DNA of 64,000 nt, from contig JBITNC010000001.1 in NCBI GenBank assembly GCA_050084985.1, forward strand, positions 165,106,001 through 165,170,000. The letters are read 5' to 3'. The translations under genes and the position numbers were made by a program. Under the pieces are notes generated by a model, which had not been told where the DNA came from, did no database searches, and saw nothing but the letters and a program-made list of their open reading frames with translations. Shown here piece after piece: positions 24,701 through 35,738 of this stretch (the first letter of the stretch is position 1; each line of letters starts with the position of its first letter). Origin of the DNA: Nageia nagi (taxonomy: Eukaryota; Pinophyta).

Positions 24701-25155
24701 TATTGGAATGTATAATACATTATTGTAAAGGTTTGTATTAAATATTCTATGTAAGTGAATATGGTAATGTAACTTGTCCTACACTCCATGTCATGAGCAT
24801 GCCCCCTTTGGTAAAAGGATGTGCATGTCATGCTTTTGTACATTGGATAAAAGGGTGATCTAAAGAGAGATTTTGGCCTATAATAGAAGGCTTCTCTTTG
24901 TGATCACACACCAATGTTTAGAGTAAATTTATGCTAGAAGATAGTGTTTAGAAGTTAAGATTAGGAGGATTGTAAGAGAGTTGTATTTGTGATTGAATTA
25001 AAGATCTAGTTAGTGGATGAACTCCTAGTTGGAGGAACTACTTACATCTTGTGTTATCTTTATGAAATTGCTTTGTGTGGTAGTTAGATGTGAATTGAGA
25101 GCTTTCATGTGATCTTGGTTGTTTAGGAATTATCTTGTTAGTGTTAGTTCCTACA
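24701..25155 (+). repeat. 5' LTR of the inner Copia element (455 bp)
   Basis: It aligns with 32800-33297 over its whole length and ends in ctaca. The expected TG start is TA here. The LTR TATA box is shortened to TATAATAG (24879) where the 3' LTR has TATAAATAG. The AATAAA of the 3' LTR is AATTAAA here. A 43-bp palindromic block present in the 3' LTR is absent. The 5' copy therefore looks promoter-damaged. Confidence 0.9.
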
Positions 25156-25158
25156 AAT

Positions 25159-25170
25159 TGATATCAGAGC
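25159..25170 (+). promoter_or_regulatory. Primer-binding site of the inner Copia element
   Basis: 'tgatatcagagc' is three bases after the LTR end. It matches TGGTATCAGAGC, the complement of the initiator-methionine tRNA 3' end, with one change. Confidence 0.88.
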
Positions 25171-28125
25171 TTAGTGTGGTAGCTCTTCTTCAACATCTTG
25201 GAGTTTCTCCATCATTTCTTGAGGTTTACTTTTCTTGTTCAAAGTAAACACAAGTGAAGGTATAAGTATCTTCCCTCTTGGTTATTATTATTTTTTGTTT
25301 AATCATGCTACTAACATATTATTTTCTATATGTTAGTTCTTTTGAGCATAATATGGCCAACAAAATTAAATTTTTTTTGTTTATGCTAATCTCCTATGAT
25401 TAGTTGCTTTTTTTTAATTGCTACATTTTTTAAGGTGGTTATTATTATATAAAACTTGGATAATATTACAAAGGTAGTATTACTTCATAATATTACAAAA
25501 TTATGCTTAAAAATTAAGGAATATGATGCAATTTTTAAAGAATACTAATTTTTTGGGTACTTTTTAAATATTTTTAGCATATTATTTACCAGAAAAAGAG
25601 GGTTAGTGTACAATTCCATTATCAAGCTTTAAAATGGAATTTCAATTAAAAAAACTTATTATTTTTTTTCTCAAATGTTTGTTGACAAGTGAACATTTAA
25701 ATGAATACTTTGCATGTTTACATTTTTTTTTAAATGAGGAAGTTTTTTATTGGCGGTGGCCACCCTCCACTCCTCCATCAGTGGCGGCTGGCCCTCCATC
25801 TCAGTAGTTTGCACTTGATTCCTCCTAGCTATGGTCTTTGCAGCTAATAGATAGTGGTTTGAGGAAGAACAATTTGTGGATGGATCTCAAGTTTTAATGC
25901 AACCACTCTCCTCTTAGTAGGTGCCTCCTACTACCCATGGGGTATATTTCCTTGCATAGATGTTAATATCCCACCCAAGAGTGAAAGTTTTTTTTTTCAA
26001 CATGCAAAATTTTTTTCTATGACCTTTGACCCCCACCTCTTAGGTCCTTCATGGCCCCTCCACCATAATTTGTATCCACTCCTCTTAGATTTGTAGGGCT
26101 CCCTTCATGACCCCTTAGTTGTTCCTCCTTACTTCCCCTCTGCATAACCTTTAAACACTCTATGTGCACTCTACCTCCTCTAGTTCCTTCACCCAACCAC
26201 CAACATAGCTATCTTCCAGCCTCCTCGTGTGGCCTCCTCATGTGGCTTCCTCAATGAGCCTCCTCCCTTTAGCCTCTCTCCCTACTCGTGCAACCCCTCT
26301 TCCTATGTGTAGCCTCTCCACCCTCTCCATGCCTCTCCATGCATAGCCTCTCCATTCCTTTCAAGTGGTCTTAGAGTCCAAAAAAAAGTCTTTATTTTTA
26401 ATTTTTTTGCAAATATCATTAAATGAGGCTCCCTTGAGTGGCATGGAGTCTTTTTCTCTATGCATTCAACTCTTGCTAGTACTTAATATCTTAGAGTTTA
26501 TGTACTTGTTCAAAAAGTATAAACTCATAATTATTGTCCTTACTTATACCAACTAGTCATTTAATGGTTTGTCATGGAGTGTGGGGGAGGTAAAAGTAAT
26601 TTTTTTTTTTGATTTGAAGTAAAATCTAATTTTAAAGTCAATGCTTCATCATTTTTAGGTTTACATTTATGAACTTAGGTTAAATCTAAAAAAACAAAAT
26701 TGCAAGTAGGGGAAATAATTTTTTTTATTAAAGGTAATTTTTTAAGAGGCAAGTTTTTTTAGTTAATGCTTAAAATTAAAATTTTTCATTGGACAAATTT
26801 TTAGCGATAAATTTGGTAATTTTTTTTTTTTAAATTAGCATCAAAATTACAAAGTGCAATTGTGGCAATTTAAGATACTATCCTAACCATTTATTCAAAG
26901 GATCCTTTTTTAAGTAAAAGAGGGGGAAATATTTGAGTTTCTTTACTTAAATTTTTTAATCCTTTATGCTTAGAATGAATTTTTCTTATTTAGAAAATTT
27001 TTATGCTTTTTTAAATTTTTTGAAAATGATGCATGATTATGTATTCGTTTTATGTAAAGTGATAGATAGACTTATGCAAATTAAGGAAATAATGCATATT
27101 TATGCCTTGTAAGTTTTATAAATGGACTAGTTCTTGTGTAGGAATATTGCATGATTACTTAAAATGTTTAAGTTATGGAGATAATGTATGTTTATTACAT
27201 TTTTTAAAAGTTATGATGCATTTGATAACTCCATATTTTTTACTTCCTTATGCAAAGTATGGAACGAACTTGTGCAAAATAAGGAATGATGTAAAAATGT
27301 CTTTTAGGGGTTGGTAAACAAAACCCATTAGACATTTAGGTTTCAAAACTTGAATGAATGATTTTTTATTACTTATGCTCTTTATACTTCATGTTTTGTA
27401 TTTTAATTTATTTGCTTATGCAAACATTAAAATGAGCAACCCCCTAAAATGAACACATCTGCATGTACATTTTGTAACATGACTTGTTTAAGGAGCCATG
27501 AGGTGAGGATAGGTGGATTAGAGCCTTTAAGTTAGATGATCCAAATGGTGAAAAGTTTGTACTTCTTAGTTACTCTTAAGTCCTCTATAAGTCTAGATTT
27601 AACTCTAATAGGTGGATAGGTATATGTGTAGTGATACTACATATCTGCATGTTCATTCATGGATTATCCTAATAACTTAAGAAGACAACTTAAAATCTAA
27701 TCAAGATTAATAATTTGTTCAATCAAATAAATATCAAAACCTTAAAAAGTAGCTAGTACTTCTCTTTATAAGAGTATATTGCTACCCAAGGGGAACTAGT
27801 TGAAGATTGGTAGGATCTAGGCTCCTTTTATGTGGGCATCTAGGTGAAGGTCTAATTTTAGATAAAAAAAGAAGCCTCAACAATGTCACTCTACATCTAC
27901 GATTCTTGAGATGAGAAATGTATTTGGGTACATGGGTTATTATTTGAGTTGTGAAATATTTACATTTGTGAATCAAATCAAGCATGTATTTAGTGTTAAA
28001 TATAACATGTATTATTTACTTGGTTAAAATTAAATATTAAATATTATTTATTGAACCATATGCTAATTATTTTCATATTATTATGTAGCAAATAGGGGAA
28101 TCCTTTTTAACAAAACACATTCTTG
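25171..28125 (+). other. Untranslated leader of the inner Copia element with a C-rich block
   Basis: About 3 kb separates the primer-binding site from gag. Most is AT-rich with long T and A runs. A block at about 25750-26355 differs sharply in composition: it is rich in CCTCC/CTCTCC words, with 'agcctctccacc' and 'atgcctctccatgc' repeated near 26310-26350. No coding family was recognised in it. It may be captured host sequence or an expanded pyrimidine repeat. Confidence 0.6.
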
Positions 28126-28129
28126 ATAG

Positions 28130-29010
28130 TTCCAAATTTAAGATTTGGAAACCATGGATGAGAGCTAAATTGTAAGCAAAGAAGCTTTGGTAAATAGTGA
28201 ATAAAAATTTTATACCTCCTACAAATGAAAAGTCACTAGAGGCTTACAACATGAATAATAAATTAGCAACCTCTATGATTTACCATCCAATTTTAGATGA
28301 TGTGCTTCTAATGATTTTCTCTTCAACATCAACAAAGGAAGCATGGGATAAGCTTAAGCAAATCTACCTTGGTTCAAAGTTTTCAATAAGGTTTACCATT
28401 CTTCAAAAGTTACTTTGATCTCATCAAGGAAAAGATAAAAATGTAGCTATCTACTTGAATAAAATTATTGATATAAAGATCTAACTTGTTACTTGTAGGT
28501 GCAATTAGATCAATGATGAGTTCATGTTCTTCATCATTCTTCAAAGTTTAAAACTTTGTAATAGTTATGGAAACAAGGCTTGATGAAGAAGAAGTCTTCT
28601 CCTTTGAGAACCTTTTTAGGAACCTATTGAAGTATGAAAAAACCCTTAATAATAAGCTATTGATTTCTTCTCCTAAGGATAATAACATTGATCTTTAAGT
28701 AACCAAAAATCTTTTCAAAAAGAAGTTCAACCATTAAAAAAATCTTATCCTTCTTCCTTCAAAAAGTTTGAAAAAAGAGGCAATGGCTACAACAGTAGTA
28801 GGAACAACAAAAATAATAACCACAACAGTAGGAACAATAACAACAACCATTTCAAGTAAAGAGATAAAAAAAAAAGCAAATAATCCATATCTTAAAAAAA
28901 ATTTGATGATAATTGTAACTATTGTGGCATTCAAGGTCACAAAGAAGATTGCTACAAAAAGAAAAGAGAAGAAAAGAACAAAAATAATGAAAATGTAAAG
29001 AAGTATAAAG
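28130..29010 (+). pseudogene. Gag of the inner Copia element (broken)
   Basis: Starts near 28130 with 'KFKIWKPWM' and continues through ATSMIYHPILDD and STSTKEAWDKLKQIYLGS (28250-28375), the UBN2-type gag wording. An asparagine-rich stretch follows. An intact zinc knuckle CNYCGIQGHKEDC (28914-28952) fits CX2CX4HX4C, used in genomic RNA binding. At least two frameshifts and several stops lie between. Confidence 0.8.
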
Positions 29011-29059
29011 GAAAGAAGAATATTTATGCTGGTTTTGCTATGATGTTCTACTCTATGTC

Positions 29060-31976
29060 ATGTTCTTTTTATCTGATTAGATTGTTGACTCTGGTTGCAC
29101 TAATCACCTATGCTTTGGAAAGGAAAAGTTTGAAAATTTTTACAAGTATAGAAAAGATATAGTTATGATAGGTGATATCTCTAGTTTTGAAGTTCAAGGA
29201 ATTAGGAGTGTGTTAATTCATGAAAAGATTCTTTGAAATATTCTTTATATTTCTAAGTTAAGGATGAACATTCTCTCCATGATCTAAGTTGCTAGGAAAA
29301 GGTACTCTTTTGAGTTCAACTCTCAATCTTGATATATTAAAAAAGAACTTACTACTTTGATTAAAAGATCAATGAAAGATAACCTTTACATCATGGATCA
29401 AGTTCCATAAAAGATGTGTCTTGCTTCTAGTATGTGTTCTAAAGGCAATCTTTAGCACCATCAATTAAGACACCTTAACCACAAGAGTCTTCAAGTCATA
29501 AAAGATCAAGAACTTGTAGAAGGTTTGCTTTTTATTTCTCTTTCAGTTGGTTTATGCAAAAAATGCATTCTTGAAAAGATGCATAGATAAAAGTTTGAAA
29601 AAGATAAGGCAACAAGAGCATCTCAACCTTTTAAACTTGTGCTTTCAGATTTGATGGGTTCATTTCAGACTAAATCATTTGAAGAAGTATTTTACATCTT
29701 GAACTTCATTTATGACTTTAGCATGATGACATTTGGGTATCTACTTGATCACAAACATCAAACCTTTGAACATTTTAAAGTTTTTAAGGCCTTTGTTGAG
29801 AATCAAACTAACCCTAAAATCAAGATGTTGAGATGAGATAATGGAGAAGAATATCATAGTAATGAGTTCAATAACTATTGTGTTAAGTATGGAATCAAGA
29901 GATAGTTTATGATTCTTTACACTCCTCAATAGAATGGTGTTATCAAAAGAAAATATGAATAATTATGGAGATGGCTAGATGCATGTTGGGTAATCTTTCT
30001 AAATTCTTGTGAGGTGAAGCTATAAGCATTGTTATTTACACCTTGAATCCTACAAAAGTTATTTAGAGTAAAACTTTTTTTAAAACATGATTAAAAAGAA
30101 AATCTAACATTTATCACCTTAAGGTGTTTGGTTATGAAGCATTCTCCTATATTATTTCTAAGAAATGAAAAAGTTGGACAAAAGAGCTAAAAAAGGCATC
30201 TTTATAGGTTATGATAATTAGCATAGAGGCTACAAGCTCTACTCTCCATCCTAAAAAGTTATGTTTGTTTCAAAGGATATAAAATTCAATGAAATTATTG
30301 AAGATTCTACTTCTAAAGAGGATGATGATGATTTAAAGGATTCTTCAATTGCACCTAGCTAGTTAGATATTTATAGAGGCAAGTCACCTTGGGAATAAAA
30401 TTCTTCAACACAAAGGGTAACAAGGAGCATGACCTTAAACAAATCCTTATTTATCAAGAATGATAATAAATATGATCCCTTAACCTTAAAAGAAGCTTCT
30501 AAGCATGAGTGCCAGATGAAAGCCATGAAAGTGGAGTATGAGACAATTATGAAAAATAAAACTTGGGACTTGGTTCCTTATCCCAATGAGAAAAATATGA
30601 TTGGTAATAAGTGGATCTACAAGGTCAAGTTGAATTTAGTTGGAGATATTAAAAAATACAAGGCAAGGTTAGTAGCTAAATTTTTTGCTTAGAAATATGA
30701 TGTAGATTATGAGAAAACCTTTGCTTCCATGGTAAAGATGCCTACTGTAAGAGTTATCCTTGCTCTTTCCATAGTTCAAAGATGAAAAGTTTTTCAACTT
30801 AACATCAAAAATGCATTTCTAAATGGTGAATTAGATGTGAAAATATTCATAAGTCAACTAGAAGGGTTTATTATAGAAGGCAAAGAGTCCTTTGTGTGCA
30901 AGATAAAAAATTCATTGTATGGATTTAAGCAAGCACCTAGAGCCTGGTACATAAAGATTTTAGGGTACTTTGTACACATAAGATTCTCTAAGTATTTTTT
31001 TTAACTCTAATTTATATGTGCTCAATCAAGAAAAATATATGATCTTGATTTTCCTTTATGTGGATGATATTTTGATTACTAGAAATAATAATAAAATCAT
31101 TTAAGAGTGCATATCTAAACTTAAGGTAACATTTGAAATGATTGATCTTGATCTCTTACACTACTATCTTGAAATGCAAGTGTATCAATACAAAGATTAT
31201 ACTTAAATTAGTTAATCTAAGTATATATCAAACATATTGTAGAATTTTGAAATGGAAGAGTGTAGATATGCTGCAATTCTTGTCTCTCCTAGAATCACTA
31301 TTTCTCTAAGCTCCAACTCTTAGTCAATTGATGCTATAGCTTATAGGTAATTAATTGGTAGTCTTTTGTGTTTGACTATATCTAGGCTAAATATTACCTT
31401 TGTAATGAATTTTATGGTATGATTCATGCAAAAATCATATGTTGAGCACCTCAATGCTATTAAGAAAATCTTGAGGTATGTTGTAGGGACTATGGATTCT
31501 TAGATTTTAACTATAGGAGAGATAAAGATGATAAAAAATCAACCTTTATGTATGTGTTTAGCATTGGTTCAGGTGCTATCTCTTAGACTTCCAAGAAGTA
31601 GCCTACTATTTATCTTTTTATCATAGTAGCTAAATATCATGCCATATCTATTGCAGCACAAGAAGCCATTTGGCTAAATCATCTTCTAAAAGAAATTAGA
31701 TATGAGCAAGGTGGCTCATCATTGATTTCTTCATATAATCAGTTAGCTATTTCTTTGGTTAAGAATCTTGTGTTTCATCAAAGAATAAAACATGTGAAAA
31801 TCCATACCCATTTTATTAGGAACAAGGTTCTTGATGGTATCATACACCTAGAGTATTGTCCATCCACCTTGAACTCTACTAATTTGTTCATCAAGCCCCT
31901 TTTAAAAGCTCAATTCTGTAAGTTTAAGGATGTTATCGGGTTGGTGAAGTTTCCTTCAAAGGGAAGTGAAGTTTAA
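29060..31976 (+). pseudogene. Pol of the inner Copia element: protease, integrase, RT, RNase H (broken)
   Basis: Integrase spans 29440-30000. LVLSDLMGSF keeps the first aspartate and DNGEEYHSNEF keeps the second, but NGVIKRK shows lysine where the catalytic glutamate of the usual ERK block belongs. RT: NKWIYKVKLN and KYKARLVAKF (30600-30690), NIKNAFLNGELDV (about 30800), KNSLYGFKQAPRAWY (about 30905) and the catalytic YVDD at 31057-31068. RNase H ends with FHQRIKHVKIHTHFIRNKVL and the LFIKPL block (31722-31976), where the frame ends at a TAA. Gene order (integrase before RT) identifies Copia. Many stops and frameshifts are seen. Confidence 0.88.
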
Positions 31977-32134
31977 ATTTTTGTATTGAATTAAAAATTT
32001 GTGATGAAAACTTCACCCTTAGGAGGGTTTTATGTTGTATAGTGTTGATTTTGTTATACACCTTCATGGTAAGTTTGCTCTATATGAAGAACTTATTGTA
32101 TAAATTTTTTAAAGTAAAAGATTTATTAATCTAC

Positions 32135-32341
32135 CACTGTTCAATTATCCATGTGTGAAGAACTTTTGTATGTCTTTTGGCACTATTTAATTATCCATAT
32201 GTGAAGAACTCATATGTGCATGCTCTATTTCTGGTTAATCTAGCACTATTCAGTTATCCATATGTGAGGAACACTTATGTGTCTTTTACCACTGTTTAGT
32301 TATCCATATGAAAGGAATTTATATGTTCATACTCTATTTTG
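32135..32341 (+). repeat. Alternating short/long tandem repeat upstream of the 3' LTR
   Basis: Four units start with cact(g/a)tt at 32135, 32181, 32244 and 32290, each containing 'ttatccatatg'-type cores. Lengths are 46, 63, 46 and about 52 bp. Units 1 and 3 share the 'tgtctttt' ending; units 2 and 4 share a '(g/t)catgctctattt'-like ending. The array is therefore two copies of a 109-bp dimer. It lies in the untranslated 3' region between RNase H and the polypurine tract. Confidence 0.8.
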
Positions 32342-32790
32342 TAATGATAATCAACATATATTTTATATACAACAAGTGACTAAGTTTTTAGAATGGTATC
32401 TTCATGATGACTTATAGTGCACTATTGATTAGTTCATGATAGCATTTATGTGATTCATCTATCCTTGTTGATATGAATATGATGCATCTAACTGATCTTG
32501 TTATTTGAACTACTTATGACTTGTAAGTTCCTTTGAGATTACAAGTTACTTACCTTAAGTATGCAAGCTCTTGGAGACTTTTCATGACTTCTAATTGGAT
32601 GGCTACTTCATGTACATTGAAACTGGTTATGGTTAATGATTGTATTTGGTAAAGTAGTGAGTCTCAAACTAGATCTTTCTTACTTCACAAATATGTTAAA
32701 AGTTCTCATCTTTGTTGTATCTATTTGGAGGAGAACTCTCTTACTTTCTCTTCTTCTTCTCTTTTATTCACTCTATCTCAAAATTACATT

Positions 32791-32799
32791 AAGGAAGAG
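32791..32799 (+). promoter_or_regulatory. Polypurine tract of the inner Copia element
   Basis: 'aaggaagag' directly precedes the 3' LTR start TGTTGAAATG (32800). Its position fits the plus-strand primer for reverse transcription. Confidence 0.8.
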
Positions 32800-33297
32800 T
32801 GTTGAAATGTATAATATATTATTGTAAAGGTTTGTATTAAATCTTCTATGTAAGTTCATTAATACTTAAGGGTATCATTTGATACCTTAAGTATTTAAGT
32901 GAATATGATAATGTAACTTGTCTTACACTCCATGTCATGAGCATGCCCCTTAGGTTAAAATATGTGCATGTCATGCTTGTATATTGGATAAAAAGGTGAT
33001 CAAAAGAAGGATTTTGGCCTATAAATAGAAGGATCCTCTGTGTGATCACATACCATTTTGTGGAGTAAAATTATGCTAGAGGATAGTGTTTGGGAGTTGA
33101 GATTAGGAAGATTGTAAGAGAGTTGTATTTGTGATTGAAATAAAGATCTAGTTAGTGGATGTACTCTTAGTTGGAGGAACCACTTACATCTTATGTTATC
33201 TTTGTGAGATTGCTTTGTGTGGTAGTTAGATAGGAATTGAGAGTTTTCATATGATCTTGGTTGTTTAAGAATTATCTAGTTAGTGTTAGTTCTTATA
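32800..33297 (+). repeat. 3' LTR of the inner Copia element (498 bp)
   Basis: Begins TGTTGAAATG and ends cttata (ctaca in the 5' copy). It keeps TATAAATAG (33020-33028) and AATAAA (33139-33144), so it represents the functional LTR better. It is longer than the 5' LTR mainly because of a 43-bp palindromic block near 32855-32898. Confidence 0.9.
32861..32895. repeat. Palindrome in the 3' LTR of the inner Copia element
   Basis: AATACTTAAGGGTATCA (32861-32877) pairs with TGATACCTTAAGTATT (32880-32895) with a two-base loop and one unpaired G. The 5' LTR lacks it. Short 'aagt' words flank the missing block, consistent with slippage across a hairpin. Confidence 0.85.
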
Positions 33298-34140
33298 AGG
33301 GTTATATCTATAAAGAAGGCCTATACTATGAAGAGATATTTTTCCCTATTTCCCACCTTGAGATGATTTGTTCTATTCTTTCTTTATCTTAATATTTTGA
33401 TTTTTTAGTCTACCATATGGTATTAAAGTATTCCTTCTTGAATGGAGACTTGTAAGAAGAAGTCTACATGAATCAATCCCAAGGATTCACCATTTTCAAC
33501 CATGGGGAAAAAGTATATAGGGTAAAGAAAGCTCTTTATGGGATGAAGCAAGCCCCTTGCACTTAGTATTACTAGATTGATACCTACTTCCATCAAAATG
33601 GATATCAGATATGCTATGTAGAATCCACATTATACACAAAGGCATATGAATACAACTATATCATCATTTTTATCTATAATGATGATATTATTTTTATGAG
33701 ATCCTCTTCTTCCATGCTCTGATAGTGTAAGAGTGTAATGGTTAATAAGTTTAAGATGAGTGATTCGGATGACATGAAATATTTTTTGAGCATGCAAGTC
33801 TAATAGTAATACAACAATATATTCATCACTAAAACCAAATATGTTGATGATATGCTTGCAAGATTCTCCATAAAATATTGCAAACCTCTTGGTACCCAAT
33901 AATTGTTGGTTGTAAATTGATGAAGGAGGATTCTACTCCTTTGGTTAATGTAATACTATATAGGTCATTTTTCAATGGTCTAATGTATTTCACAACTTCC
34001 AAAATTGATATAATGTTTGCATTCAATCGTCATACATTAATCCTCATGAATCCCATTATAAAGAAACCAAAATAATACTCTATTATGTATCTGATACCAA
34101 AGATTTTGAATTGTGATATAAGTCTACTAAGTATAAGACT
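33298..34140 (+). mobile_element. Outer Ty1/Copia element, 3' part: remainder of RT (decayed, truncated)
   Basis: RT coding resumes as GYIYKEGLYYEE. It continues with SFLNGDL near 33440, KVYRVKKALYGMKQAPC (33510-33560) and YNYIIIFIYNDDIIFM (33650-33700), where NDD stands in place of the usual VDD at the catalytic box. LYYVSDTKDFEL follows near 34080. The family wording stops at about 34140, well before the end of RNase H, and no 3' LTR follows, so the element is truncated. Confidence 0.82.
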
Positions 34141-34194
34141 CTATGTAATGATCCACCCAATTACACTATTCAAACTCGATATTATCAAGGATTT

Positions 34195-34575
34195 TGTTAT
34201 GAACAAAATTCCCAAAATTGCATAAAATCATGAGAGAAAGAGCTCAACGCATTGAATAAGAGATAAAATTTGTAATAAGCCACTTTAAGGGGACAACCTC
34301 TTTTACAAATCTGTAATAAGCCACTTTGAGGGGACAACCTCCTTTACATCACATCAATTACACAACAATCGATAATACAAATGATAATACCTCCTTAGTA
34401 TATATAGGAGTCCAAGGGGTGCCATTACAATGAAAGGACACTAGCCGACATAATAATAATAATGTTTGGCCAACATAACAATAATAATATAAGGGAATAG
34501 AAATAACCATATTGGACTTCTATGGGACACATAATAACAATATATGGGCTACATGAGTAGTATAGGGACCTAACA
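34195..34575 (-). repeat. 3' LTR (in - orientation) of the non-autonomous Ty3 element, 381 bp
   Basis: It contains a 41-bp tandem pair starting at 34272 and 34313 ('gtaataagccacttt...'), a TATATATA-type box on the - strand near 34397-34406, and an extra 25-bp 'aacataacaataataat'-type duplication that explains its greater length than the other LTR. Confidence 0.88.
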
Positions 34576-35377
34576 TGCCCCTCTCCTTCAAAAAAATGTT
34601 GTTCTCAACGTTTTAGTAGTTCTAGATGCTTCTGTAGAAATTTCTCATCTTCCCATGTGGAATCTTTAGCCATTGCTATATTTTTACTTTCAACCTTCCT
34701 TTACATCCTAAAATCCATCTCTAAGGATGTTGGTATACTACAAATACATTGTAGAATACCATAATTCCTTGGGATGCAGTGCTTTTTAAACCATAATTTG
34801 GATACTGTTCTATTATCTGACATTCCAACTAATGTAAATCTAAAATGTTTGCCCTTTAGAATCTAAAATTTCTACCTATGGTAGCCTAAGATGTCTTCTT
34901 TTCAATGCCATAGATTTCATCAAATTATAATATTCCAAGAGGAAATGGCTACAACTTTCCCAAAATGTGCTGGTTTTTGGATTTTTCAGAAGTGAAACTT
35001 GTACGAAGTGCCATGTGTCACCTGTTTATTCCTAGACTTTGAAAATTATAACAAATAAAATTCAATATATAGCCTAACCAATATATATGTTTCACCTAGT
35101 ATGGAGTTGTAAAACTTCATATATACACTTTTTAGCTAGAACACCTATTTCAGACCTACTTTTGAGACTAGTCATAAACCTTAACTTATCCCAAGTGTAA
35201 CTTGCAAAATATAGCAAATTAGGAGCTAAAATGTGAACTAAAACTTATTTAGTATGTATTCTAAATATAAAATAAATTTTAGAATCTAAAACATTGCAAA
35301 ACAAAATTGGTAGTGAAAATGCCATGATGACTAGTTTTGATCCGTGAAACCATAGAATCGTCTACTCTAATACCAAA

Positions 35378-35733
35378 TGTTATGAACAAAGTTCCCAAAA
35401 TAGCATAAAATCATGAGAGAAAGAGCTTAATGCATTGAATAAGAGATAAAATATGTAATAATCCACTTAAAGGGGGAAACCTCCTTTACAAATCTGTAAT
35501 AAGCCACTTCGAGGGGGCAACCTCCTTTACATCACATCAATTACACAACAATCGATAATACAAATGATAATACCTCCTTAGTATATATAGGAGTCCAAGG
35601 GGTGCCACTACAATGAAAGGACACTAGCTAACATAACAATAATAATGTAAGGGAATAACAATAACCATAGTGGACTTCTATGGGACACATAATAACAATA
35701 TATGGGCTACATGAGTAGTATAGGGACCTAACA
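35378..35733 (-). repeat. 5' LTR (in - orientation) of the non-autonomous Ty3 element, 356 bp
   Basis: It aligns with 34195-34575 over its full length and also has the 41-bp tandem pair. Differences are scattered substitutions plus the 25-bp length difference. Confidence 0.88.
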
Positions 35734-35738
35734 GATTT

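Larger units (their letters stand above)
24701..33297 (+). mobile_element. Inner complete Ty1/Copia retrotransposon, 8.6 kb, inserted in the outer Copia RT
   Basis: The element has LTRs at 24701-25155 and 32800-33297, a primer-binding site at 25159, gag-pol at about 28.1-32.0 kb and a polypurine tract at 32791-32799. The flanking 5 bp, atggc (24696-24700) and agggt (33298-33302), agree at three of five positions and are read as a decayed target duplication. The outer RT coding sense breaks at ...AxGY on the left and resumes at GYIYKEGL on the right, which confirms the insertion point. The 3-kb leader before gag is unusually long. Coding regions have many stops and frameshifts, so it cannot move by itself. 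Confidence 0.87.
34195..35733 (-). mobile_element. Non-autonomous Ty3 retrotransposon (1.5 kb, internally deleted)
   Basis: Two LTRs (34195-34575 and 35378-35733) start tgttatgaac and end cctaaca as written on the + strand. The flanking 5 bp are identical, gattt (34190-34194 and 35734-35738). On the - strand the right LTR is 5': it is followed by tttggtattagagtag (35377 downward), matching the initiator-Met primer site. Before the left LTR the - strand reads gaaggagaggggca, a polypurine tract. The 802-bp interior has only the last part of a pol-like frame, with STWEDEKFLQKH then FFEGEGHV (about 34665-34580), the usual C-terminal end of Ty3 chromovirus-type pol. Gag, protease, RT and integrase are absent, so it depended on enzymes in trans. 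Confidence 0.9.

Noticed and set aside
28768-28998. Open frames rich in Thr/Lys (+) or Val/Ile (-) over the inner Copia gag
   Set aside because: They are other frames of the Asn-rich gag tail and zinc-knuckle segment.
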